A stretch of DNA of 64,000 nucleotides from Sphingomonas trueperi (GTDB lineage: Bacteria > Pseudomonadota > Alphaproteobacteria > Sphingomonadales > Sphingomonadaceae). The stretch covers positions 62,001-126,000 of the forward strand of contig NZ_JAATJB010000002.1 in NCBI RefSeq assembly GCF_011927635.1, read 5' to 3'. The position numbers and the translations under genes are program-made. Positions 39,301 through 47,758 of this stretch are shown here, piece by piece. How positions within the stretch are numbered: the first letter of the stretch is position 1; each line of letters opens with the position of its first letter. A model generated the notes under the pieces. It was not told the origin of the DNA. It worked only from the letters and a program-made list of their open reading frames with translations, and searched no databases.

Positions 39301-39957
39301 TACAAGGATGTCGACACCCGCGCCACCGCGCTCGGCACCGCCAAGGTCAAGGGCTATGGCGGCGCGCTCTACGCCGTGTGGAACAAGGGCCCGGACTATG
39401 TGACCGGCGTGATCGACTTCAATGTCGACGACTATACCGTCCGCCGCAACGTGCAGCTGGGCGGCGGTGTCGAGGCGCTGAAGGGCGACGGCAAGGGCTT
39501 CTCCTTCGGCGCGGACATCGAGGCTGGCCACCGCTTCGATCTGGGCGCGCTGGGCGTCACGCCGGTGGCGGGCATCGCCTATGACCGCGTCGAGCGGAAC
39601 GCGTTCGGCGAGACCGGCGGCAGCGCCGCGCTGCGCTTCGATGGCGAGGGCCGTACCGGCTGGACCGGCCGCGCCGGCGTCCGCGTCGATGGCGCGGTGG
39701 GCAGCATGGTCCGTCCGTTCGTCTCGGCGATGGCGGTGCAGCAGCTGGGCGACAACCGTACGTCGCTGCAGGCCCGGCTGGTCGGCGCGCGGATCGATAC
39801 CCGCTCGGTCTCGGTCGGCGACACCCAGCTCCGCGCCGAAGCGGGCCTGAGCGCCAACCTGACCGGCGGCGTCTCGGTGGACCTGCGCTACCGCTATACC
39901 GGCCTCGGCCATGCCGATGCGCATTCGGGCAACGCGGCGATCAGCCTGCGCTTCTGA
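36334..39957 (+). CDS. Autotransporter (type Va) with PATR-type passenger repeats
   Basis: This 1207-aa outer-membrane protein has a long signal (residues about 1-50, ending AAAQAQ), a passenger with autotransporter-associated beta-strand repeats (GTLTLTGANSYTGGTTV), and a C-terminal beta-barrel (about 940-1207) that begins GLWGAFNAQR and ends with the terminal Phe of ISLRF. Residues about 379-570 hold three near-identical 64-residue repeats. The N-terminal passenger part (50-330) has no recognised enzymatic domain. An AGGGG site precedes the ATG. It is probably a surface-exposed or released beta-helix adhesin-like protein; the function is not shown. Confidence 0.92.
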   Translation: MQKIVEGARTQGVVAQKVRGVRGILAASTMLGMPVAAAALGLLAPAAAQAQSTILAGDYIKVGINGSIGSLGYDGNTSPGILYDGSGSGTFNTAYDYLTPGSPFEGFVVTANGLAPIVNNNGQGAAFTGSLTSYNGVAYGGTTYDQRAVWTGTYGSLFTITNDYFFNKTSQQVGIRTTITALSDLTDLAFSRALDPDAVAAAGDSSMTNNFRGNGTVSVNDLVYAEALVSKYAIGLYTNSAYTHNSAVTGWTTDTASYLAGTDVGNGDNTIGLGFSLGSLLAGNSAVIDYSYIFGTDIGKALASAGGGRGNIATDVTAGDVVAGNVNPVLSGGKITFGADQTLGNDLTIDPAGGTIDTTTANATLAGVISGAGGLTKTGTGTLTLTGANSYTGGTTVAAGRLVGDTGSLTGSIVNDGAVEFAQGSDGSFGGAVTGTGALIKSGTGTLTLTGANSYTGGTTVAAGKLVGDTGSLTGSIVNDGVVEFAQGGTGSFGGTVTGTGALIKSGTGTLTLTGANSYTGGTTVEAGKLVGDTSSLQGTIVNNATVEFAQATAGTFAGTLAGTGSLVKSGAGTLTLAGTAQRLTLDVTQGKVIATSQAAIGSDGGAIKLENAGTLAAGANLTITQAVLVGNGGGVIDTGASTVRLTGGSMGGNCLIKQGSGLLVLASDASNAIGACVEQGTMSFDSTFAGNVFVDAVGTARGNGTVQGNMQVSGTLAPGNSPGRLVVAGSVTQAAGSTLSIDVDGTTAGVGAGHYDTLVLTGATSVYTAAGTLAPKLRGITGDATNSFTPTVGQTFEIVTAEGGVTGSFDALTQPSAGLAANTRFDVIYGSKAILLAVTPDSYARYLATGAGSNAVAAATALDAARPAAGVRTAGTTGALFANLATLSGGAIGTSFQQLAGGLHADAIEAQFQANQALRDTMVQRVRSRGGVAGEGARKTGLWGAFNAQRIDVDADATGNGYRATSYGYTLGVDHQATNTLVLGLAASYKDVDTRATALGTAKVKGYGGALYAVWNKGPDYVTGVIDFNVDDYTVRRNVQLGGGVEALKGDGKGFSFGADIEAGHRFDLGALGVTPVAGIAYDRVERNAFGETGGSAALRFDGEGRTGWTGRAGVRVDGAVGSMVRPFVSAMAVQQLGDNRTSLQARLVGARIDTRSVSVGDTQLRAEAGLSANLTGGVSVDLRYRYTGLGHADAHSGNAAISLRF
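37468..38043 (+). repeat. Three tandem 192-bp repeats in the autotransporter passenger
   Basis: Units start at 37468, 37660 and 37852 with GGCACCGGCACGCTGACGCT. Spacing is exactly 192 bp (64 codons). Units 1 and 2 are nearly identical over their full length; unit 3 diverges after about 80 bp. The in-frame length allows gain or loss of units by recombination. Confidence 0.9.
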
Positions 39958-39981
39958 GCGTCCAGGGGTTGAGAGGGGGAG

Positions 39982-40014
39982 GGGCCGGTGCGGGGAACGC
40001 GCCGGCCCTTTTCC
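39982..40014 (+). terminator. Rho-independent terminator after the autotransporter
   Basis: GGGCCGGTGCG-GGGAA-CGCGCCGGCCC forms an 11-bp stem (one G-T pair) followed by TTTTCCTTT, 25 bases past the autotransporter stop. Confidence 0.78.
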
Positions 40015-40067
40015 TTTCCTGTTCCTGCGCGTGGCAATCCGCCGCCGCCGCGCCTACATCGGCGGCA

Positions 40068-41990
40068 ATGAACGACCCCAATTCCCCCGAGCGATTCAAC
40101 GAGGAAAAGGCCACTTTCGCGGTGCGCGGCGCCGAGACGCCCGACCTCGAGGCCGGCGTCGCCGCGATCCGCAACGTGCTGCAGACGCTGCCGATCCGCC
40201 CCGGCGTCTACCGCATGCAGGATGCCCGCGGCGACGTGCTGTACGTCGGCAAGGCGCGCGCGCTGAAGAACCGGGTGACCAACTACACCCAGGTCAACCG
40301 CCTGTCGAAGCGGCTCCAGCGGATGGTCGCGCAGACCCGCTCGATGACCATCGTTACGACCAACAACGAGGCCGAGGCGCTGCTGCTCGAGGCGCAGCTG
40401 ATCAAGCGCTACCGGCCGCCCTACAATGTGCTGCTGCGCGACGACAAGTCGTTCCCGTTCATCCTGCTGCGCCAGGACCACGACTTCGCCCGCGTCCAGC
40501 TCCATCGCGGCGCTCGGCGCGCCAAGGGCGATTATTTCGGCCCCTTCGCGGGCGCGGGGCAGGTGCGCAAGACGCTCAATGCGCTGCAGAAGCTGTTCCT
40601 GCTGCGCAGCTGCACCGACGGCTTCTTCGCCAGCCGCGACCGGCCGTGCCTGCTCTACCAGATCCGCCGCTGCTCGGCGCCCTGCGTCGGCCGGATCGAC
40701 CAGGACGGCTATGCCGAGCTGGTCAACGACGCGCGCGACTTCCTCCAGGGCAAGTCGACCAAGGTGCAGGCCAAGCTCGGCGAGCAGATGCAGGCCGCGG
40801 CCGAGAATCTCGATTTCGAGCTGGCCGCGATCCTGCGCGACCGGCTCAAGGCGCTCACCTTCATCCAGGGCAGCCAGGCGATCAACGCGGAAGGGGTCGG
40901 CGATGCCGACATCTTCGCGCAGGCGTGCAAGTCGGGCGTGATCGGCATCGAGGCCTTCTTCATCCGCGGCGGCCAGAATTGGGGCCATCGCAGCTTCTTC
41001 CCCAGCCACACCCAGGACGTGCCCGAGGACGAGGTGCTCGCCGCCTTCCTGATGCAGTTCTACGAGGAGGTGCCGCCGGCGCGGAACGTGTTCGTCGATC
41101 GCGAGCTGCCCGAGGCGGAACTGCTCGCCGAGGCGATGGGCGAGCGCGCCGGGCACAAGGTGGTGCTGTCGGTACCCCAGCGCGGCACCCGCCGCCGCCT
41201 GCTCGACCAGGCCAGGCGCAATGCGGAGGAGGCGCTCGACCGCCGCCTCGCCGAGAGCACCACCCAGACCAAGCTGCTCCGCGAGATGGCCGACCTGTTC
41301 GACCTGCCCGAGCCGCCGAACCGCATCGAGGTGTACGACAACAGCCATATCCAGGGCACCAATGCGGTGGGCGCGATGATCGTCGCGGGGCCGGAGGGCT
41401 TCCGCAAGAGCCAGTATCGCAAGTTCAACATCAAGCGCCCCGAGACCATCGCCGGCGACGATTACGGGATGATGCGCGAGGTGCTCAGCCGCCGCTTCGC
41501 CCGCGCGCAGGACGAGGACCCCGATCGCAGCCAGGGTGACTGGCCGGACCTGGTGCTGCTCGACGGCGGCCGCGGCCAGCTCAACGCCGCCAAGGCGGTG
41601 CTCGAGGAAATGGGCATCGAGGATGTCTGCATGGTCGGCGTCGCCAAGGGTCCGCACCATGGCCGCGACGGCCGCGAGGTGTTCCACCTGATGGACGGCA
41701 GCGAGCGGATGCTGCCGGTCAACGCGCCCTTGCTCTTCTACCTCCAGCGGCTGCGCGACGAGGTCCACCGCTTCGTCATCGGCGCGCACCGCGACAAGCG
41801 CGCCAAGGCGATCGGCGCGAGCCCGCTCGACGAGGTGCCGGGCATCGGTCCGGCGCGGAAGAAGGCGCTGCTGATGCACTTCGGCACCGCGCGCGCGGTG
41901 CGCAACGCCAGCCTGGAGGATCTGCAGAAGGCGCCGGGCGTCTCGGCGGGCGTGGCACAGCAGGTGTACGACTTCTACCACAGCCGATAG
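40068..41990 (+). CDS. uvrC: Excinuclease ABC subunit C
   Basis: UvrC makes both incisions in nucleotide excision repair. The 640-aa protein has the GIY-YIG nuclease (GVYRMQDARGDVLYVGKARA near residue 46), a Cys-rich linker (CLLYQIRRCSAPCVGRID), a UVR domain, the RNase H-like 5' endonuclease domain (RIEVYDNSHIQGTNAVGAM) and a C-terminal helix-hairpin-helix pair (VPGIGPARKKALLMHFG). I chose ATG 40068 (MNDPNSPERF); the frame's extension overlaps the terminator upstream. Confidence 0.96.
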   Translation: MNDPNSPERFNEEKATFAVRGAETPDLEAGVAAIRNVLQTLPIRPGVYRMQDARGDVLYVGKARALKNRVTNYTQVNRLSKRLQRMVAQTRSMTIVTTNNEAEALLLEAQLIKRYRPPYNVLLRDDKSFPFILLRQDHDFARVQLHRGARRAKGDYFGPFAGAGQVRKTLNALQKLFLLRSCTDGFFASRDRPCLLYQIRRCSAPCVGRIDQDGYAELVNDARDFLQGKSTKVQAKLGEQMQAAAENLDFELAAILRDRLKALTFIQGSQAINAEGVGDADIFAQACKSGVIGIEAFFIRGGQNWGHRSFFPSHTQDVPEDEVLAAFLMQFYEEVPPARNVFVDRELPEAELLAEAMGERAGHKVVLSVPQRGTRRRLLDQARRNAEEALDRRLAESTTQTKLLREMADLFDLPEPPNRIEVYDNSHIQGTNAVGAMIVAGPEGFRKSQYRKFNIKRPETIAGDDYGMMREVLSRRFARAQDEDPDRSQGDWPDLVLLDGGRGQLNAAKAVLEEMGIEDVCMVGVAKGPHHGRDGREVFHLMDGSERMLPVNAPLLFYLQRLRDEVHRFVIGAHRDKRAKAIGASPLDEVPGIGPARKKALLMHFGTARAVRNASLEDLQKAPGVSAGVAQQVYDFYHSR

Positions 41991-42074
41991 CTGCCACGGC
42001 TCGTCGTTCGTAACGGGCACTTGAGCGTCGTTCCGCATGCGCTACTGTCTCCCCTCGATTTGAGGGGGAGTTGC

Positions 42075-44894
42075 ATGCCGGGGCGTCGAATGTTGGTGGC
42101 CGTGTTGTTGTCCACGGCCGGGGTGGCGCATGCCGGGGACAAGCCGCTCTACCAGCCGGCGCCCGCCTGGGTGCTGCCCGCGCCGGCGGTGGACACCGCC
42201 AAGCTCGACGATGCCGCGCCCGTGCTGCAGATCTTCGACCAGCAGCAGCGGCTGGAGGACGGCCAGGTCGCGATCTATTTCGAGAGCGCGATCCGCATCG
42301 CCTCGCCGCAGATGCTCACCCAGAGCGGCACGCTGCCGCTGCAATGGGATCCGGCCAAGGGCGACCTGATCGTCCACAAGCTGCAGATCCTGCGCAAGGG
42401 CGAGCGGGTGGACCTGCTCGCCAAGGGCACCCGCTTCACCGTGCTCCAGCGCGAGCAGAAGCTGGAGCAGGCGTCGCTCGACGGCATGCTCACCGCCACC
42501 GTGGCGCTGGAGGGGCTGCGCGTCGGCGACGTGATCGACATCGCCTTTTCGATCACCCGCAAGGACCCGGTGCTCGGCAAGGAGATGATGAGCGTGGTGC
42601 CGATGGTGCCGGCGCCGACCAAGCTCGGCTTCGGCCGCGCGCGCGTGCTGTGGAAGGACGGCGTGCCGCTGGCGTGGCGCGACTATTCGGGCGGGGTGGT
42701 CGGATCGGCCGAGCGCAGCAAGGCGGAGGCCAAGCTGATCGCGGGCGGCACGCGCGAACTCACCCTGACGCTGCCCACGCCCAAGCCCGCCGAACTGCCC
42801 GACGACGCGCCCGCACGCTACAAGCCGCTGCCGATGGTCGAGCTGAGCAGCTACCCCGACTGGGCGGCGATCTCGCGCGGCATGGCGCCCTATTATCGCA
42901 GCGAGGGCGCGATCCCCGCGGGCAGCCCGCTCGCGGGCGAAGTCGCGCGCATCGCCGCTGCGAGCAAGGACCCGCGCACCCGCGCGGCGCTGGCGCTGCG
43001 GCTGGTGCAGGATCAGGTCCGCTACCTGTTCCGCGGCATGGACAATGGCAATTACCGGCCCCAGGCGCCGGTTGATACCTGGTCGCTGCGCTATGGCGAC
43101 TGCAAGGCCAAGACGCTGCTGCTCGTCTCGCTGCTCCGCGCGCTCGACATCGAGGCCGAGCCGGCGCTGGTGAGCAGCGGCCTCGGCGACCTCGTGGAGT
43201 CGCGGCTGCCTTCGCCGGGCGCGTTCGACCATGTCATCGTCCGCGCGAGCATCGCGGGGAAGACGCTGTGGCTGGACGGCACCCAGGGCGGCTCGCGCGC
43301 CGAGGATCTCGACGACGTGCCGCCGTTCAAGACCGCGCTGCCGATCCGCGCCGCCGGGGCCGGGCTGGAGGCGATGCCGATGCGGCCGCCCGCGCGCCCG
43401 GCGCAGCAGGTGTCGGTGACGCTCGACGCCACTGCGGGCATCGCGTTCCCGCAGCTCTACACGATCAGGATCGTCTATAGCGGCGCGATGGCCGAGGCGC
43501 TGCGCGGCGCCCGCTCGCAGATCGACAAGGACAAGCTCACCGCCTTCCTCGATCCGCAGATCAGCGCGGTGATCGGCAATCACAGCAGCTATGACCAGAA
43601 GATGGAGGACGACGCCGCCAGCGGCACCGTGACGGTCAGCGCGGCGGGCGTCGCCTATCAGGACTGGAATTTCGACCGCGGCCGCTTCCGCGAGACGCTC
43701 GATACCACGGCGGCGTCGCTGAACTTCGCCCCCAACCGGGCGCGGACGGCGTGGAAGACGATCCCGGCGACCAGCGGGGCGCTGAGCGACGTCTGGGTCG
43801 AGCGCCGCTGGCAGCTGCCCAACGGCGGCACCGGCTTCACGCTGGAGGGCCAGCAGACGCTGCCGGCTGCCGTGGCGGGCATGCAGCTGGCGCGCAAGGT
43901 GACGCTGGCCGATGGCTGGCTCTCGCTGCAGGATCGCACCACCACCGGGCTGGCGGAAGTCCCCGCCGCGCAGATCCCGGCGGCGCGTGCCGAGGTGGCG
44001 CGGGTCAAGGCGAACCCGCTGCGGCTGGTCGCCCCCGCCGATCTGCCGCCGCGCTGGGCAGCGGTCACCGCCGCCAAGCAGGGCATCCGACTCAAGCCGA
44101 TCTTCGAGGCCTATGCCAAGGCGATCGCCGCCACCCCCGACGATCCCGACGGCTACACCAACCGCGCCTGGTTCTACGAGACGCTCTACGAGCGCGAGGG
44201 GGCGATCGCCGACCTCGGCAAGGCGATCGAGCTCGCGCCTACCGCCGACACCCTGGTGCGCCGCGCCCAGGCCTATTACGCGCTGCGTCAGGACGACAAG
44301 GCGCTGGCCGACGTCCAGGCGGCGCTCGAGCTGGAGCCCGATTCGGACGGCGCCACCGGCTTCCTCGCCACGCTCAAGCGCGATCGCGGCCAGCTGGACG
44401 AGGCGCGCGCGCTGATCGAGGCGCGGATCGACCAGGGCGGCGAGAAGAAGCTCGGCTGGCAGGTGCAGCTCGCCGATCTCCTCGCCGAGGGGGGGAAGGT
44501 CGACGATGCCGTCGCCGTGCTCGACGAGGCGATCGCCGCCGCCCCGCGCAACGCCGCGCTGCTCAATCTGCGCTGCTGGGTCCGCGCGACGCACAATGTC
44601 GCGATCCCGCAGGCGCTGCAGGATTGCACCAGCGCGGTCGAGCTGAGCAGCAGCGCCGCCGCGGTCCTCGACAGCCGCGCCATGGTCTATTTCCGCATGG
44701 GCAAGCTCGACGCGGCGCAGACCGATCTCGACGCGGCGCTGCAGGGCAACCCCGAGCAGTCCGCCAGCCTCTACATGCGCGGGGTAATCGGCAAGCGGAC
44801 CAAGGCCAAGGATGCCGACGCCTATCTCGCCGCCGCGCGGATGATCGAGCCGCGGATCGACGAGCAGTTCGGCCGCTACGGGATCAAGCCCTAG
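42075..44894 (+). CDS. DUF3857 / transglutaminase-like / TPR protein, exported
   Basis: This 939-aa periplasmic protein has a signal peptide (MPGRRMLVAVLLSTAGVAHA), a DUF3857 domain (about 50-220), a transglutaminase-like domain with Cys343 in YGDCKAKT, His386 in FDHVI and Asp401 in LWLDGTQ, a beta-rich middle (430-650) and C-terminal TPR repeats (about 680-930). The intact Cys-His-Asp triad suggests peptidase or cross-linking activity. A GAGGGGGAG site precedes ATG 42075, which is why the earlier in-frame ATG was not used. The biological role of the family is unknown. Confidence 0.9.
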   Translation: MPGRRMLVAVLLSTAGVAHAGDKPLYQPAPAWVLPAPAVDTAKLDDAAPVLQIFDQQQRLEDGQVAIYFESAIRIASPQMLTQSGTLPLQWDPAKGDLIVHKLQILRKGERVDLLAKGTRFTVLQREQKLEQASLDGMLTATVALEGLRVGDVIDIAFSITRKDPVLGKEMMSVVPMVPAPTKLGFGRARVLWKDGVPLAWRDYSGGVVGSAERSKAEAKLIAGGTRELTLTLPTPKPAELPDDAPARYKPLPMVELSSYPDWAAISRGMAPYYRSEGAIPAGSPLAGEVARIAAASKDPRTRAALALRLVQDQVRYLFRGMDNGNYRPQAPVDTWSLRYGDCKAKTLLLVSLLRALDIEAEPALVSSGLGDLVESRLPSPGAFDHVIVRASIAGKTLWLDGTQGGSRAEDLDDVPPFKTALPIRAAGAGLEAMPMRPPARPAQQVSVTLDATAGIAFPQLYTIRIVYSGAMAEALRGARSQIDKDKLTAFLDPQISAVIGNHSSYDQKMEDDAASGTVTVSAAGVAYQDWNFDRGRFRETLDTTAASLNFAPNRARTAWKTIPATSGALSDVWVERRWQLPNGGTGFTLEGQQTLPAAVAGMQLARKVTLADGWLSLQDRTTTGLAEVPAAQIPAARAEVARVKANPLRLVAPADLPPRWAAVTAAKQGIRLKPIFEAYAKAIAATPDDPDGYTNRAWFYETLYEREGAIADLGKAIELAPTADTLVRRAQAYYALRQDDKALADVQAALELEPDSDGATGFLATLKRDRGQLDEARALIEARIDQGGEKKLGWQVQLADLLAEGGKVDDAVAVLDEAIAAAPRNAALLNLRCWVRATHNVAIPQALQDCTSAVELSSSAAAVLDSRAMVYFRMGKLDAAQTDLDAALQGNPEQSASLYMRGVIGKRTKAKDADAYLAAARMIEPRIDEQFGRYGIKP

Positions 44895-44976
44895 GCTTTG
44901 CCATTTGTTCACGCGGGCGGGGGTAGGACGGGGGCAATGGTCCCCCGTCTCCGGGACGCTTGCGAGACGCGCCTGC

Positions 44977-45930
44977 ATGCCCACCCAAGTCTTCCTGACG
45001 ATCGATACCGAGCTGATGTGGCGCCACCACGTCGCCGGGCTCGATCTGGCGGAGATGGCGGCGCGCTCGTTCGAGCCGGCGGGGGTGGGGGTCGGCTGGC
45101 AGCTCGAGCGGCTGGCGGCGCATGGGCTGAAGGCCTGCTTCTTCGTCGATCCGATGCCCGCGCTGGTCCATGGCCTGGTGCCGATCGCCGCGGTGGTGCG
45201 GGCGATCCGCGCGGCCGGGCAGGAGGTGCAGCTGCACCTCCACCCCAACTGGACCGGGGCGAGCGCGACGGATCGCGCCAAGATGCCGGCGCGGTTCGAC
45301 CTCGTCGATTACGCCGCCGACGAGCAGCGCGCGCTGCTCCGCCAAGCCCGCGCGCTGCTGATCGAGGCGGGGGCACCGGCGCCGATCGCCTTCCGTGGCG
45401 GCAGCTATGCGGCCAACGACGCGACGCTCGCCGCGCTGGCCGAGGCGGGCTTCGCCTATGATTCGAGCCACAACGGCTCCGAACACCCCTGGCCGAGCGC
45501 GATCGGCCTGTCGCCGCGGCGGATTGCGCCGGTGCTGCACCAGGGGCTGATCGAAGTGCCGGTGACGCTGATCGATGCGGGCACGCAGCTGCGCCATTTC
45601 CAGATCTGCGCGCTCTCGGCCCGCGAAATGCGCGCCGCGCTCGACCATGCGGTGGCGCAGCGCCATGCCGCGGTGACGATCGTCAGCCATGGCTTCGAGC
45701 TCGCCAACCGCGCGGGGACGCGGCCCAACGCCGTGCATGTCCGCCGCTTCGAGGCGCTGTGCGGCGTGCTTGCGGCGCGACGCGATGTTCTGCCGACCGC
45801 GCACTTCGCCGACCGCCCCGCGCTTGCGCTCGACCAGGACGACGTGCCGCTGGCGCCGAGCACGCTGCGCACCCGGCTGCGGCAGGCCGAACAGCTCTGG
45901 TCCAACCTGGTCGAAGAGCGGGCGGGGTGA
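44977..45930 (+). CDS. Polysaccharide deacetylase-like protein
   Basis: This 317-aa protein has a NodB-like barrel. The metal-site Asp is in FLTIDTELMW, the His pair in LHLHPNW, and FRGGSYAAN marks the third conserved strand. The TFDDG motif of classical chitin deacetylases is replaced by TIDTE, as in WalW-like members acting on surface polysaccharides. No signal peptide is evident, so it may act in the cytosol. It overlaps the next gene by GTGA, suggesting one functional unit. The substrate is unknown. Confidence 0.82.
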   Translation: MPTQVFLTIDTELMWRHHVAGLDLAEMAARSFEPAGVGVGWQLERLAAHGLKACFFVDPMPALVHGLVPIAAVVRAIRAAGQEVQLHLHPNWTGASATDRAKMPARFDLVDYAADEQRALLRQARALLIEAGAPAPIAFRGGSYAANDATLAALAEAGFAYDSSHNGSEHPWPSAIGLSPRRIAPVLHQGLIEVPVTLIDAGTQLRHFQICALSAREMRAALDHAVAQRHAAVTIVSHGFELANRAGTRPNAVHVRRFEALCGVLAARRDVLPTAHFADRPALALDQDDVPLAPSTLRTRLRQAEQLWSNLVEERAG

Positions 45931-46811
45931 GCGCGGCGACGATGGTGCCGCTCCGCTTCATGGTCGGCGCGCGCACGCTGACGACGGTCCGGCGGCGGCT
46001 GGTGCGGGTGCCGTTGACGCTGGCGGAGGCCCGGGCGGGCGGGCGCCCCACGCTGCCGGCGCTGCCGGTGGATGCGCAGGGCTATCTGGCCACCTCGCTG
46101 CCCGAGGCGCAGTCCGCGGCCTTGCTGGGCAACGGGATGCTGGGGTTGGTCCGACAGCGCTACACGCGCTTTTACCTGGACCTGTCGCTGGGGTTCGACG
46201 CGTGGTTCGCCGGACTCTCGGCGAACACCCGCCAGGGGCTGAAGCGCAAGGCCAAGCGGCTTGGCGGCGAGGTGCGCTGCTATCGTACGCCGGCGGAGAT
46301 GGCGCTGTTTCATCCGCTCGCCCGTGCGCTCTCGGCGCGGACCTATCAGGAGCGGCTGCTCGGCGCCGGCCTGCCGGATGATCTGGCCGATCTGCAGCGG
46401 CTCGCCGCGGCGGACGCGGTGCGCGCGTGGCTGTTGCTGCTCGAGGGGCGGCCGGTGGCCTATCTCTGCTGCCCGGCCATGGGAGACACGCTGGTCTACG
46501 CTCATGTCGGGCACGACCCGCAGTTTGCCGCACTGTCGCCGGGGGCCGTGCTGCAGCTGGCGGCGCTGCGCGACCTGTTCGCGGAAGCGCGGTTCGCCTG
46601 GTTCGACTTCACCGAAGGCGAGGGGCAGCACAAGCGCCAGATGGCGAGCGGCGGGGTGGCGTGCGTCGACCTGCTGCTGCTGCGGTGCACGCTGGCGAAC
46701 CGCGCGCTGATCGCGGCGCTGGCGGGGTTCGACCGCGGCATGGCGCTGGCCAAGCGCGCGGTGCAGCGGCTGGGCGCCGAAGGGGTTGCCAGAAGGTTCC
46801 GGCGGGGCTGA
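45927..46811 (+). CDS. GNAT/BioF2-like acyltransferase
   Basis: This 294-aa protein resembles the BioF2-like (CelD/FemAB-type) acetyltransferase domain: LDLSLGFDAWFAGLSANTRQ, then LKRKAKRLGGEV, the RAWLLLLEGRPVAYLCCP acyl-CoA-binding strand, and the late WFDFTEGEGQHKRQ segment. The GTG start overlaps the deacetylase stop. Proteins of this class often decorate exopolysaccharide, cell wall or lipid; with the coupled deacetylase, an N-deacetylation and re-acylation pair is plausible. That is inference. Confidence 0.75.
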   Translation: MSAATMVPLRFMVGARTLTTVRRRLVRVPLTLAEARAGGRPTLPALPVDAQGYLATSLPEAQSAALLGNGMLGLVRQRYTRFYLDLSLGFDAWFAGLSANTRQGLKRKAKRLGGEVRCYRTPAEMALFHPLARALSARTYQERLLGAGLPDDLADLQRLAAADAVRAWLLLLEGRPVAYLCCPAMGDTLVYAHVGHDPQFAALSPGAVLQLAALRDLFAEARFAWFDFTEGEGQHKRQMASGGVACVDLLLLRCTLANRALIAALAGFDRGMALAKRAVQRLGAEGVARRFRRG

Positions 46812-46823
46812 GTCCTGCAACGC

Positions 46824-46845
46824 CCCCTCCCGTTTGCGGGAGGGG
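46824..46845. repeat. Clamp-type hairpin
   Basis: CCCCTCCCG and CGGGAGGGG form a perfect 9-bp stem with a TTTG loop, between the convergent acyltransferase and PRC-barrel genes. Confidence 0.6.
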
Positions 46846-46856
46846 AGTCTAGGCGA

Positions 46857-47234
46857 TCAGGCGAGCGGCACGCGATCCACGCGTGCGGCGGAGAGGCCGT
46901 AGTAATTGGACACGCGGTCGGCATAGGCCTGGGTGAATTCGGGCGCGTTGCTCGCCCAGCTCGGGCCGCCCTCGAGCACCCGGCGGTCGATCGTGACGAC
47001 ATAGTCGTCGCCGGTGGCGTCATAGGCGATCAGCTCGAAGGGCAGGGGGTAATAGCTCTTGCCCATGCCGAGGAACCCGCCCAGGCTGAGCACCGCATAG
47101 AGCGTGCGCCCGCTGCCCTTCTCGACCATGAACGCCTGGACCTGCCCCAGCGAATCGCCGTCACGGCTGCGCACCTTGAGCCCGTCGACGCGGGCGGTGA
47201 CGAGCAGGCTGTTGGTTTCGGGCGTATCGGACAT
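46857..47234 (-). CDS. PRC-barrel domain protein
   Basis: This 125-aa cytosolic protein has a single PRC-barrel fold (about residues 10-80; DGLKVRSRDGDSLGQVQAFM and GRTLYAVLSLGGFLGMGKSY with YPLPFELIAYD). A short C-terminal part (APEFTQAYADRVSNYYG) is typical of alphaproteobacterial stand-alone PRC proteins linked to stress responses. No partner gene is adjacent. Confidence 0.88.
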   Translation of the reverse strand: MSDTPETNSLLVTARVDGLKVRSRDGDSLGQVQAFMVEKGSGRTLYAVLSLGGFLGMGKSYYPLPFELIAYDATGDDYVVTIDRRVLEGGPSWASNAPEFTQAYADRVSNYYGLSAARVDRVPLA

Positions 47235-47370
47235 GGTCGGACTTCCTTCTGGGACGTGCGCCCTTCGGAATGCACGAGGCGGGGATGTCGTTCCGCAGAC
47301 GGGATGACCCGAGGGTGGTTTTGGGGAGGCAAGCCGTCGGTTGTGGTTGGATTTGGTGCGAAGCGGTCTT

Positions 47371-47553
47371 TCACCCGCGTCGAGCTATCTCAGATTCCAA
47401 CCAGTGAATGCGCTTATTCCATCGCTTTGCCATTTTAGTTGAGGGGGCAATACTTTGACGAGAGCGCGAGCGATCAAGCTCCGCGTGAAGCTCTGAGAGG
47501 CTGAGCCGCTCCAATTCCTCGTCGCGGTGTGGAACACCTGATTGCTTTCCCAT
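47371..47553 (-). CDS. Small hypothetical protein
   Basis: This 60-aa, highly charged helical protein (LERLSLSELHAELDRSRSR then KMAKRWNKRIHWLESEIARR) has heptad-like spacing suggesting a coiled coil. Its base composition is AT-richer than its neighbours. A 16-base perfect palindrome (47568-47583) lies just upstream of the ATG. I recognise no family. The balanced residue use and helical periodicity argue that it is real. Confidence 0.6.
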   Translation of the reverse strand: MGKQSGVPHRDEELERLSLSELHAELDRSRSRQSIAPSTKMAKRWNKRIHWLESEIARRG

Positions 47554-47567
47554 CTATTCAATCTGCC

Positions 47568-47583
47568 GTCATTCGCGAATGAC
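47568..47583. promoter_or_regulatory. Perfect 16-bp palindrome, possible operator
   Basis: GTCATTCGCGAATGAC is fully self-complementary and begins 15 bases upstream of the start of the small gene at 47371-47553. An overlapping inverted pair, CTGCCGTC (47563-47570) and GACGGCAG (47593-47600), could form an alternative hairpin. A regulatory role is a guess. Confidence 0.35.
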
Positions 47584-47758
47584 CTCAACTGGGACGGCAG
47601 CTGACAGGAGCTCACGTGTCTCCGGGAAGCCACAAGCCGTGCGCCTGCGCAAGCAGGAGCCCAGGGCGGCTAGGCCAGTGCCTTTGGCCTTTCGCAGGAG
47701 CGCGGGTGTTGCCGTCGAATAGGCGGAGACGAGGCGCGGATACCCGGCGCCGGACGTT

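Noticed and set aside
36172..39924. A 1250-codon open frame antisense to the autotransporter
   Set aside because: It lies fully opposite a clear autotransporter, has Arg/Ala/Gly/His-biased composition typical of high-GC antisense frames, and shows no domain or signal peptide.
42042..45281. A 1079-codon open frame antisense to the DUF3857 gene
   Set aside because: Same reasoning: no family features, and the plus strand carries a signal peptide, triad and TPRs with a good ribosome site.
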